DNA from: Montifringilla adamsi | Lineage: Eukaryota; Chordata; Aves; Passeriformes; Passeridae | Length of the DNA stretch: 64,000 nt | Direction: 5' to 3' | Assembly (NCBI GenBank): GCA_017590115.1 | Contig: JAGGNK010006892.1 | Coordinates: forward strand, 11,752,429 to 11,816,428 | Shown here: positions 50,723-61,795 of the stretch, in pieces | Layout of the letters: the number at the start of each line of letters is the position of its first letter | Numbering within the stretch: position 1 is the first letter of the stretch | Program-made: the position numbers and the translations under genes | Notes under the pieces: model-generated | What the model saw: only the letters and a program-made list of their open reading frames with translations | Database searches by the model: none | What the model was told of the DNA's origin: nothing

Positions 50723-51515
50723 GATTCATAGAAGGGTTTGAGTTGGAAAGAACAATAATGATCACATTGGGAAACCTCCCTGCTATGGGCAGGGACATCT
50801 CTCACTAGATCAGGTTGCTCAAAGCCTCATCCGCCTGACTTTCAACATCTACTGTAGTGGGACTACCAGAACTTCTATCAGTGACCTGTTCCAGTACCTC
50901 ACCACACTCACAATGGAAAAAACCAAAACAATTATTCCTTCAGCCACTCTGAACGTCCCCTCTTTTGCTTTAAAACCATTGTCCCTTGTCCTGTCATTAC
51001 AGGTCCTGGTAAAAAGTCTCCCTCACCTTTTCTACAAGCCCTGTTTGGTTATTGCAGGAATTCAATAAAGTCCTCCCTGAGACTTTTCCAGGCTGAATAT
51101 TGCCAGCTCTGTAAGCCTTTGTCCATAGGAGGGGCATATATACCAGCCCTTGGGCCATTTTCAGGGTCCATTTCTTGACCTGCTCTAACAGGTTACTTTT
51201 TTTTTTTTTTTTTTTTGCACTGGAACCTCCTGAGCTGGATGCAACACTTCAGGTAGGGTCTCACAAATGGGGAATTGTGGGGGAAAACACCTCCCTTGCC
51301 TTGCTGGCTATGCTTCTTTTGATGCAGCTGAGGATGCATTTGGCTTTTTGGGCCATGAGTGCACATTGACAGGTCGTGTCCATTTTTTCATCCACCGATG
51401 AAAGTCCTTCTTCCCAGGGTTGCTCTCAATCCATTTATTCCTCCAGTCCATACTGATACTGTGCATTTCCCTGACCCCTGTGCAGAGCCTTCCAGTCACC
51501 CTTGTTGTAAAATAT
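50723..51515 (-). mobile_element. CR1 LINE, long 3' end with internal poly-T
   Basis: From the left, terminal repeats (GATTCATAGAAGGGTTTGAG) are followed by the CR1 3' UTR in reverse complement: CTGCTATGGGCAGGGACATC, ACTAGATCAGGTTGCTCAAA and CTTGTCCTGTCATTACAGG. The ORF2 C-terminal part (GAGCTGGATGCAACACTTCA, CTTCTTTTGATGCAGCTGAG) runs to about 51515. A run of 20 T bases (51197-51216) replaces part of the expected sequence. The element is 5'-truncated and decayed. Confidence 0.92.
51197..51216. repeat. Poly-T run inside CR1
   Basis: Twenty T bases sit between CTAACAGGTTAC and GCACTGGAACCTCCTGAGC. In related CR1 copies this position holds non-repetitive sequence, so the run is a later insertion or expansion. 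Confidence 0.85.
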
Positions 51516-51672
51516 ACCTCTGCACTTACAATTTGGGTTTGGTTTCTTTAATGAAGATTGTTTTAGATCATAAAAAAACCCCCGGAACCCTATATAACTG
51601 ATAAAAATATACAAGCAACCAGATTTTCAAATGGAATTGATTTATAAATATTGGAGAAAGCACATGAAGCAT

Positions 51673-52299
51673 TGTCCTAGGGTCATGCTTGTATCCCCAG
51701 TCGTGTGTTCTGTTTATGCTGGATATTATGTTCTGTGCCTTCAAGACTGGCTCTGAAGAGCAAAGTTTTTTTTGTTTTGTTATCAGCCTGCTCACTCCCC
51801 CAAGGGTCATCAGGATGGAGAGATGGGGCAGTACATAGTGCAGCTTTTGCTTTTTGATTTGCTTTTGCTTTGCTCTTGCTTATGCTTCTTCTCGTTAGTT
51901 AGTTTAGCTAAGCAGTCCGAATTTTTCCTGGACTGTTTTTCTTCCCCTTTCTTGGAACCACTTGAGCCTCCTCTGGACTGGGACCTGGGAAACACCGAGA
52001 GTTTGCACCTTGTGTCCTGCAGCAGCCATTCCCAGCACCGGAGGGACCGACAACAGAGAGACCACTCCCAGGAAAGACTTTCTGAATTTGTCATCTTTTT
52101 CAGTGGTGAAAGTGTGTTGTCATCCAGTATTGTTCATTTTGTGTACTGGGGAGTGCTCTGCCTGTTAAATAAACAGGTCCTTTCCACTTCTCTTCAAGGA
52201 ATCCTTCCTGAACCGTGGGGAAGGGTGCTGTGTGGGTTTGCTTTCTGGGGGGGGGCCCCCTTTGGAGGTTTTCTCCCAAATTGACCCTAAACCAGGACA
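51673..52299 (+). mobile_element. Solo LTR of an endogenous retrovirus, ERVL-type
   Basis: The 627-bp element begins TGTCCTAGGGTCATGC and ends CTAAACCAGGACA, with a perfect 6-bp terminal inverted repeat (TGTCCT/AGGACA). It is flanked by a perfect 5-bp target duplication AGCAT (51668-51672 and 52300-52304). A polyadenylation signal AATAAA lies at 52168-52173. The 3' part (CTGCCTGTTAAATAAACAGG, GGGGGGGGGCCCCCTTTGG, CCCAAATTGACCCTAAACC) matches an LTR type I know from songbird genomes. It looks better preserved than the LTR at 36.3 kb. No internal viral sequence adjoins it, so it is a solo LTR formed by recombination. Confidence 0.93.
52168..52173 (+). terminator. LTR polyadenylation signal AATAAA
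   Basis: AATAAA lies within GTTAAATAAACAGG about 125 bases before the LTR end, a normal position for the R region signal. It sets the LTR orientation to plus. Confidence 0.75.
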
Positions 52300-52304
52300 A
52301 GCAT

Positions 52305-55300
52305 GCTTAAGATTTTCTTTTAAATATATGCAGTTTTTAAATCAGCTTGCTAAGAAAAAATATTTTGAATCTGCTTTGGATGGCAATGAGAGTCTTCATT
52401 ATCTTAGGGGCACCGGTGAGAATGACTTATCTCTGGTTCCAGATTAGTGGGAACATATTCAGGCTGCCCAAATCTTTCTTGAGATCACATTGCCATTCAG
52501 AGGAGTTGAGTTCACAGTTTTATGCACACAACACATTAACACAAACTAGTTAATCACCTGGCATTGGTTAAGCAGAATTTATGCTGATACTGTGCTAATG
52601 ACCTTGCACTATCATTAGACTAAATCAGTCTCCTGGGGGAGAACCCAACAAGGCATACTAATTCAATGCATTCCTAGGAAGTAATATGTACATTAAAATA
52701 TATTTTGTCATTTATTGAGCTCGATTTTTAATTCAAGTATTAAATTAAATATCAAGGCCTCTCCAGAGACCTCTGGAATGGCAGAAAAAGATAAAAACAT
52801 GCAGTAGAAAAATACAAGGAAAATAAAGATTTGTGCACACCTACAGCAATGGTGGACATTTTAAAATACTGATTAAATCAATAAACAAATGCTGGAATAA
52901 TCTGCTCTAAACAGATTTTAAAAACAAAACATAGAAGGGTAAACAAAACTTTGAGGGCTAAATCTGATGTAGACATGGTATATCCCATTTGCAGTCAGAG
53001 AAAAGCAGGTGCCACCAGAGGGTGCTTGATCTAATATGCCATTTTTATAATTAACTGAGGAAGTTTTGAGTTCCCCTTGCCCTTCCCCTAGCTCCAATGG
53101 CTTTCTTTTTGCCCAGTAAGACAAATGCAGATTATTAGTACAGACTTAAATGTTTATCTTAAGAAAACCTAAGTTACCAATCAGGACTTAGAACATTTCT
53201 GAAATAAAACACTTTATGAAACTTAATTCAGCCACCTTTTGGCATATGTTGTAATTACTACATGTGAAAACTACTTTTTTTCAGAGGGTTAAATACACCT
53301 AATGGAGATAAATCATGACTTTGCAGTACAAAGGGAGATAGTCTATAGAATCTTTACTTCATTTGTTGCTGTGCTTAAAGTCATGAAGTGAATGGGGCAG
53401 GAGGTAGATGGAAAAGAAAACTGAATCCCTGAGGCAGTTGAGTGACGTGGAAGGGTTTCTACACCCACCTGTGTGTTGTTACACTGATGACACAAACCAG
53501 ATTTCTCACAGCTGGTCTTCAGCTCTATGTTTCTCATTTTCTGGATGCCCAGCTGGAGACAGTAGAGTCTCATTAGAAAAAGTTCAGAGCATGCATAACT
53601 ATATTTGAAGTTAACAGTTGCTGTTCGCTGTTTCTTGAATATGTGTAGTGCTATATAATACCAAACATTATAAATCTCAGTGTCTAGAACTAACAGAAAC
53701 TTAATCTTTCTGCACCTCAATCCCATTTGAGAAAAGGGATAGTGTACTTCACTATACACTGTAGCACCCAAATTAATGACTGGTATATGATCTGCCAAAA
53801 AAAATCCTGCATCTAACCATAGATGTGTCTGTAACACAGACAAAAATTGAAAGTTTTTGATCAGGGTTAATTTGTCTGTCTAAGAATAAACTGAGTTGCA
53901 CCCTGGAAGTACCTTTTTTTTTTTTTCCCCCATGAAACTAAGGGAAACAAACTGTCTACTTCAGCTGTAGACGTTAGGGCTGCATGTATCTGGAGGGAGT
54001 ACAGGTGAATCCTGCCTTCTGTGCTGACCTCCATTTTGGGCACTGAATGAGGCAGAGACGATAAGAAAAAATAGTCTCAGATCATGTTATTTGTTAGTTG
54101 TCTTTGTAATAGCTGCGCACAAGGGACCAAACTAAGTTTGCACAGAATATTTTCTGAAAGTCTGGCGTGGCAATCTTAATAGCTGTATAATAGTTATTCA
54201 GTGGGAATGAAAAGACATCAGCCTGAGGCAGACACTTGGAATGTTGCATTTCTGTTCAAACAGTTAAAGTTTGAAAAGAGAGTTGAACAGTAGGAAAAGA
54301 GAACAAATTCATAATAGGCAATTTTACCAGCTCTCCCTGAGAAACTTCCATTATTTTTCAGTCCTGTGACATGCAACAGAGCTTGCAGGGCAGCCCTGTA
54401 GGCCTGTGCATGTTTCAGCTCTAGTACTATGTTCAGCATTCCTCTAAGGTTAGTAAGGACATTTAATTTCCAAGAGTTTTCACAAAAATGGCCTAATCCT
54501 CAGGAACTGGAAATTATCTAGGTGTTTGCTAACATTCACACTGTAAAAATAGGGAAAACATGGACTGCAATTGTTTGTCCAGGGTCACATTGCACGAAAT
54601 TATTGGGTAACAAATGGAAGTACGAGTCAGTGTTTAATTCATTAGGCTAACATGCCTTACAAAGTTTCCTCTCTGTTTCTTCCTGGCAAGGCTGCAGTGT
54701 CCCATTGCATGTGGGGAATGACTTTGCATGCTGATGTTACAGGCTTCTCTAAAAGGAGAAGGACCTTGACTAAGCCCTAAAAACTGTGTGATATGATCAT
54801 TTAGAACAGCTCAGGGATTACAGTGTCTGGCAGGAGGTGATTGTACAGCTTGATTCACAGTTCCTCAGACACAGTTTATGTTAAGCTTACCAGCCATCTT
54901 TCATGTGTCTTCCTGGTGTAAGTCTTGTGGATATTTTATGAGCATTGAAAAGTCTTTCAATCTCGCCAAGCAGCATTAGATACCATTGTACTTCCTTCCT
55001 AAGTTTTTCATCTGCACTTTGCTTGCTTAGAAACTGCCCTGGATGGGGGAAGTAAGATCAGGCATTATAGGCTCTGCTGTAGGGTCACTCTGGCTGTGTT
55101 GCAAACTTACTTTAAGCAGGGGTAGGCCATGTGAGCTCCTTATTAGCCATTGTGAACCCACTAAACAGCGTATGAGAAGTTGTGACCTTCCTAGGCAGGG
55201 AATAAACATCTAACATTGTAAAAGAACTTTGAAGACATCAGTTCTGAGTCTGACTTGATTTAGTTTACCACAGGACAACAGAAAACTGATTCTGACCTTT

Positions 55301-57961
55301 AAATAAAGGTCAAACTGCCAAAACTGCCTACTTATTTTGGAAATCTGATTTTCAGAAGAGTGCATCATCTTCAGCCACAGTAGATATTCAGCCATTACAA
55401 TTGTATCTCTATTGCTGTTGCAGATTTACTTGGGAAAGAAAAAGAGAAATGGACCGTGAACTTTTTATTCATTCTATTAACACTGACCAAATCAGCACAT
55501 TATTAGATGTATTTGCATTACTACTATTCTCCACCCACTGTTTAAATAAGGACTACAGGACTACTCACTGAATAACCAAGTTTTTTTTGAGAACTGTTTT
55601 TGTGTGGCTATACTGGCAGCTAGTTTATATCAAAAGTCACTGGAGGTGGGAATGAATTGTATTTATCAATTTGATATCTGAATTTACGCTATGCAGATCT
55701 ACAAGACAACAAGTCACATAGTGATGCTATACACAGACAGCTGTTTTGGACTGAGCACATCATGGTTCTGGTGCAGATGTAAGACAAAACTAAGAAAAAA
55801 CTTCAACAAAGTCATCTACAGATATTTACTGATGAAAGAAATATCCCTGCTTTGAACTACAGAATCTGCAGCTCTGGTCTTCAGTCAGGTGTCAAAGTAA
55901 ACTAATCTGGAGCAAAATCAGCTGAGTCACTGAGATCTGAAAAGAGCAATTTGTAAAAGGAAAAATGATCAGTCTCTTTCTTGGATTAAAAGATAAAGAA
56001 GGCTTAATGCAGGTTTTACAAAAGCATTCAAACAATGTTTTCTGATCAAATCTCACAGTTTTAACAGAGAAGGAATTTGTTTAGGTAATTAAAATGGAAG
56101 CTATGTGCCTATTTTTATTTTATTCTTACAGGTGACACTTTTACCTCTTCACACCTGCACAAACACACACAGAGTCATATATTTGCATGAGAAAGATCCT
56201 ATTTTATGTTCCTCATTGGAGCTAATCACTAATGAAAAGGACCTCAGTTCTAGTAATGTAGCTTTGTGACAGTGACCAGTCTATGATTTACAATCTAACT
56301 ATTTTTCGATCATGTTTTCTTAGTGTTTTCATAACAAAATAACAATAATAACTCTACAGAAGCAATAATAATGCATTCTTCTAAATTCTGTTGCTGAACA
56401 CACAGAAGAAAAACCAAATTAGGTGGAATTTTCTGTTTGTCTGAAAATGCCCTTCAAGGTCTGTTACGCTTTAAATAGTGTAAAGAGAGATTTAGATGAA
56501 AAATTAGAAGGCTTGCTCTTATGTTAGGTGTTTGAGAAGCATGAAGGGAAAAAAAATGAATCCAAGGAAGATGAGCATACTTAGCTTGGAATTCAGTACA
56601 TAATTGCAGAGGAAGGAGCTATAGCTTAATGAAGTAAATCAGCAATGGTAGTTCATAAAAGTTGAACAGTAGGTGATTTTAATGCTTGGTTTCCTGTCAG
56701 TATTTTCAATGACAGTCTCAATGTGATTGACAGCTGAGCTATAGTCCAAGTAATTGTTAGTTGTAGCCCCACTAGCCAATTATTAAAGTATGTTGAACTA
56801 CCTTGCACAGCATTTGTGTGTTACTTTACCTTTACCCTGAGTTTTAAGGTACCCAAGGTGATCATGTTTCCCTTTCTGAGGAAGTGATGGAAATGGCCGT
56901 GGGCTTATTTACAAGCAGTACTGATTCATGAGCAGTAGTCTATTTGAAGTTTTTTGTTAGTCTCCATAAAACTTTATTAATTTTAAAAATGGAAATATAT
57001 CATATTAGACATGCTTGGTTTGGTAAGAATATATCACATTTTGAGTAAATTAAGCCTTTGGGATCTTATACCAACTTGTATCTTTTCAGAAGTACTGAAT
57101 ATCAAGTGACAATCTACCTGGTAACAGGATGAGGTGTCTCAATATGTTCCATACCCACTGAATTACTGTCTTAGGAAGAGTCTCTGATAAATAAATTCAG
57201 ATCTGTGTAGTTCATACAGAAGTGACAAACAGTTCTAGTGAAATAATAATACATTTGTGCCTTCCTTTGATTTATAATTAACATTGCCTTCATTTTCCTG
57301 CTATCTCCAAAATTCACTTTTTCTTCCCTTTTTTTTGTAGCTATTTTTGAACTTTGTTATGCACATCTTAGTCTTTCTGAAGGCAGGTATATTGGCCTAT
57401 GCTGCACTAATCTTCTGTAATTGATTTGGGATGTGTGCCAGTCTCTTTTATTATTCTGTGCTGATATCTTTATATGACTGGCTTTTATCCAAATGCTGTC
57501 ATCTTTTGCATTCTCTTTATCCTTTTGCTCTTTTTGTGCTGAGAGACCATATTTTTAGCCTTTGAGTGTTGCCCCTTCTTTCCTCTAATTTGCAGTGTAC
57601 AGGGTACAAAGGACAAACTCCAAATATTGAGATCCCCATGCTTGGCCTTTCTAATATTTTTCTCTACTCTTTATGGTTAAGGCCATTGTTGCACGTAGTT
57701 ACAAAAATGACATTTAAAGGTTTCATTAATTTTATTCTGATCTAGTGCTTTGGTGAACTTGTTTTCATTGCCTTATTTTTTTTTTCTTGAAAAAAAATTT
57801 ATTTTGTATTTCCCACCCTATATTTGATTCATTAAAGAAAAGGATGTGATACATAATCAGAACATTGTACTCTCATCGTGTTTCCATATAGGTCTCCCAT
57901 AAGGCAGCTCCTCTATTACTGCTCTACCCACTGTGTGCCCTGGCATGATAGGGCACAGACT
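52305..57961. other. Intergenic DNA without recognised genes
   Basis: AT-rich unique sequence. A 166-codon minus-strand frame at 53343-53843 lacks recognisable domains and splice context and is not called. Confidence 0.55.
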
Positions 57962-58862
57962 TTTCCAGAGTTCAGTTGATAGAGTCCCTTGGGAGGCAGA
58001 CCTGAAGGGCAAACAGGAAGAAGAAGACTGGACATTCTTCAAGAAGATCTAAAAAACCACAGGGGAAGGCTGTCCCCATGTGCCAAAAGATAAGCCAGAG
58101 GGGCTGGCTAAACAGGGAGATTTATCTGGAACTCAGGAAGAAAAGGAGAGTTTATGGAATACTTTGGGAAAAGGGGCAGGCAAACTCACAAGGACTGTGA
58201 GGATGTTGAGAGGTTATGAAGGGGAAAATTAGAAGATCAAAAGCCCAACTAGAAGTTAATCTCTCTACTGCCATAAAAGACAACAAAGAATGCTTTTTCA
58301 AATACATTGGCAAAAAAAATGACGGGCCAAGAAGAGTCTGCATCCTGTATTGGATGCAGACGAACACTTAGCAACAAAGGCTGAGTGCCTTCTTTGCCTC
58401 AGTCTGTAACACTAAGATTGGTTGTTTCCCTGGTACCCAGTCCTCTGAGCTGGAAGACAGGGATGAGGAGCAGAGTGAAGTCCCTATAACCCAGGGGGAA
58501 ATGGTCAGCAACTGCTGCACCCCTCAGACACACATAAGTCTGTGGAGGTGGATGGAGTTTTCAGTGGGGTGTGTGTCAGTCTCTTCTCCAAGGTAACAGG
58601 TGACAAGACAAGAGGAAATTGCCTCAAATTGTGCCATTGGAGGTTTCAATGGGATATTAGGAAAAAAATTACTCACCAAATGGGTTGCCAAGCACTGAAA
58701 CAGGCTCCCCACAGCAGCAATGGAGTCACCATTCCTGGAAGTATTTAAAAGATGTGTAGATGTCGCATACAGGGACATGGCTTAGTGGAGCACTTGGCAA
58801 TGCTGGGTTAAACTTGATTATCTTAGAGATCTTTTCCAACTTAAACAATTCTATGATTTCTG
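57962..58862 (+). mobile_element. CR1 LINE with reverse-transcriptase core deleted
   Basis: The translation follows CR1 ORF2 from the end of the endonuclease (GKAVPMCQK, LELRKKRRVYGI) through the linker (LSAFFASVCN, ELEDRDEEQSEVPITQGEM). At about 58550, shortly before the RT domain, it jumps to the C-terminal block (VCVSLFSKVTGDKTRGNCLK). It ends in a complete 3' terminus (CTTGATTATCTTAGAGATC...AATTCTATGATTT). Stops and frameshifts are present. The RT core is missing. Confidence 0.93.
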
Positions 58863-61491
58863 TAAAACATGTTTTAAAATAGGTAACTTTATCATGAGCT
58901 TTAATGTAATGGAAAATCATCTTGGTTTTGTACTGGGGATCATTGTGTTTTCATCATCATTATAAGGCTCATAATGTATATGATTCCAAAGCTCATAATA
59001 TATATGACTTCTTTTTGATTAAAGGAAAGAAGCTATTCCTAGACAAAAGAAAATTCCTATGTTGTTTATATTTTATTTTTTTGCATGGTCCAGCTCTTTC
59101 TTCATGTGTCATCTGTTGCAAAATGAGGTCTGCTCTAGATAATATAGGAGAAAACCAGTTCCTCATTATCTTGCTATGAATTTCCAGCAGCAGTCTGCAG
59201 AGGAAAAAAAAAGTTAAATTCAGTTTAATTGTGGGCCAAGAGAAAATCACATATAACCAATATCCTCAATACATATTTTTAAAGTTTTTAATCCAAATTC
59301 CAACCAAACCATTTGTCATTTGAGACCATTAAACCTTAGCTAATCGAGCAACCTTATTCAGCACAGTGCATTATCATTCCCTTAGCCAAAAATGTGTAGC
59401 TAATTCAGTCAGTTGAACTAATATGATTAGTAGGCTGTATGTCATGTTGACATTGATAAATTAGGTATTTGTTGGAGAAGAGGTCTTCACAAACTTTTTT
59501 TTTTTGACCTTATTATCAGCCAGATGCCTATCACCAACTTAATGAAGACCTTGTAGCCATCCTCTCCTGTGTTCAGTTTATGACATCATCAGTGATTCAT
59601 TTTTTACTACTCTAAGACCCAATTATTTTGCATATGGAAAAGTTTTCATGGATGAACCCAGCTGGACCCTAGGTATTTGAGTAAGAAAGTGAGCAAGTTA
59701 AAAAGACTTTTAGTTAAAGTTCTTTTTGTAAGCAAAATTATGATTTTCATGTCTGTGGTTTTAAGGTTGTAAATACCGAAGAACATAGGCATAGAAGTTT
59801 GAGATCTTATTCCAGCAAATATAAGGATTTTTACCTGAATTATTTAGAGATTACACTACTTGGATGCATTTCTGGAGTATTAGATTTCCTTTGGTGTCCT
59901 TATGCAAATTCAGATAACACCTTGTTACTGTGTATGGGTTCTCTTAGTAGTACTAAAAATAATAATGAACTACCACATCTCTAATACAATTTATGTAATA
60001 TACTATGTGGAACTGATACAGTCATTCCCCATCTAAAATAGTATCTGAGCCATTTCCAAAATATGTTCATTTCCATAATACCTCTGCTATGCATTATTAA
60101 TTATAACTTGCCATTGTTTTACAGAAGAACTGGAAAACAGAGGTTCTGTGTATGCTGTTCTTTGAGAATAGATCCACTAATTGCCCTTGTTATTCATGAG
60201 GAGTGATCCAAAGGCCGGGTTTAGGGTAAGCCAGTTTCTGTACACAGTAGGAAAATTTCTAGTACCTCCTGCATTGTAAAGTACATCCAAAGGCACTGTT
60301 ATCTGCTGTGACCTCAGATCCACCGCAGCAGAATGTTGTTTCCCTGGCTGTGCTCATATTTCTTGCCCACCATTGCAGTGGCATCACAGGACTAATATCA
60401 TGCAAGCAAGAGGGAACAAATTTCTTAGAAGGTACTGATTTACCATTTAAAAGGGAGAGTGGAATTTTTAGTCAGTCCTCATTCTAACTGCTTACAAGGT
60501 AGATACCATATCCCATTGTAATATTGTAGATATTCGGCTTTCTGTCCTATAACTGAAGCAACTTATACTTGCCAGCTAGTGTTCAAAAATTTTAGGAAGG
60601 CAGGAGATTATTATCCTCTGTACACAGGTATTAGCTTCTGAACCCAAAGGCTGCAGTGTTTAGCTGATTTAGATCATGGATTTGAATTTTCTGAGCAATT
60701 TGAAATTCAAGACATAGTACCATGGAAGATCAAAACCTTGTGCAGTCTATCCAAATGATTCAGTAGGCTATTTTACCATCTTGTCCTATGATTAACTATA
60801 GCGAGTAGTAATTAGCAAGGGTGCTTTAAGCTCTTGATTTAATGTGCTTTTAAAATAGGTACAAGGTAAATGGAACCCTGGACAATCTTTCTGGCTTTCT
60901 CTTCTCTAGCATTTCAAAGGCACCTAGAAACTTGGCTTCTTAGTACTACTAAGCAGATTTTGGACCCAAAGGGCATGAGATACATAAAAATTAGTCTGGC
61001 TGTAACAGAAAATTGAAAGGGCAGATTGGCAGCATTACATCGGAGAACACCACTTCTTCAGCATAAAAAAGGAAAAGAATGTGATACCAGGTTGGACTAT
61101 CTCTTAAAAGTCTTAGACTTCATATGATATTAATAAGCTAATTTTTCTCTCATGCTAGCATCATTATGCACAGGAGAAGAATGTAATGCTTTTGTGCATA
61201 ATTTATTCTTTCCCCAAGCTAATCCCATACCCTGGGGAGAACTTTCAGAGTTCGACTCCAAATTTACAGGACTTGAAGAGATGTTGAAGTAAGTGTACCT
61301 GCTGACACATGAACATGAGTGAAGCTGACATTAAAAAAAAAAAAGGCAGATAAGCAAGCAAACTACCAGTATTACTCATTGCTACAAAATGTAGTGAAGC
61401 TAAGAGTTCAAGAGGAAACAGAAAATACTGGATGATTCGTGAGTAAGCATACAGCAGCCTCGTAGCACCTAAAAACAACCTAGATGGAAAC
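58863..61491. other. Intergenic DNA with a small imperfect repeat
   Basis: GCTCATAATGTATATGA at 58967 recurs with one mismatch at 58991. Otherwise the stretch is AT-rich unique DNA. Confidence 0.6.
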
Positions 61492-61795
61492 TGGAGAGGG
61501 ATTTTTAAAAGGACATGTAGTGACAGCACATAGGGGAATAGCTTTAAACTGAAAGATGTCAAGGTAAGATCAGATATTAGAAGAAATCTTTACTCTGAAG
61601 GTGGTGAGGCACTGGAACGAGTAGTCCGGAGAAGCTGTGGATGTCCCATGCCTGGAAGTGTTCAAGGCCAGGTTAGATGTGGTTCTGGGGATATGGTTCA
61701 GTGGGAATTTGACAGTGCTTGGTTAACAGTTGGACTGGATGATCTTAGAAGTCTTTTCCAGCCTAAATTAATCAGTGATTTTGTGATTCTTGACT
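61492..61795 (+). mobile_element. CR1 LINE 3' end
   Basis: GGAGAGGGATTTTTAAAAGG, GACATGTAGTGACAGCACAT and GGTGGTGAGGCACTGGAACG are followed by the terminus (GGACTGGATGATCTTAGAAG...TTTTGTGATTCTTG). All match a CR1 3' UTR in plus orientation. An open frame on the opposite strand here is antisense to the repeat and is not a gene. Confidence 0.9.

Noticed and set aside
53343..53843. 166-codon minus-strand frame
   Set aside because: No recognisable domain, no splice or promoter context, ordinary AT-rich surroundings.
58967..59007. Imperfect 24-bp-period repeat
   Set aside because: Only two short AT-rich units with a mismatch; not notable beyond the feature note.
61245..61562. 105-codon hydrophobic minus-strand frame resembling a membrane protein
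   Set aside because: Its right end is antisense to a CR1 3' UTR, and the hydrophobicity comes from reading A-rich DNA in reverse.
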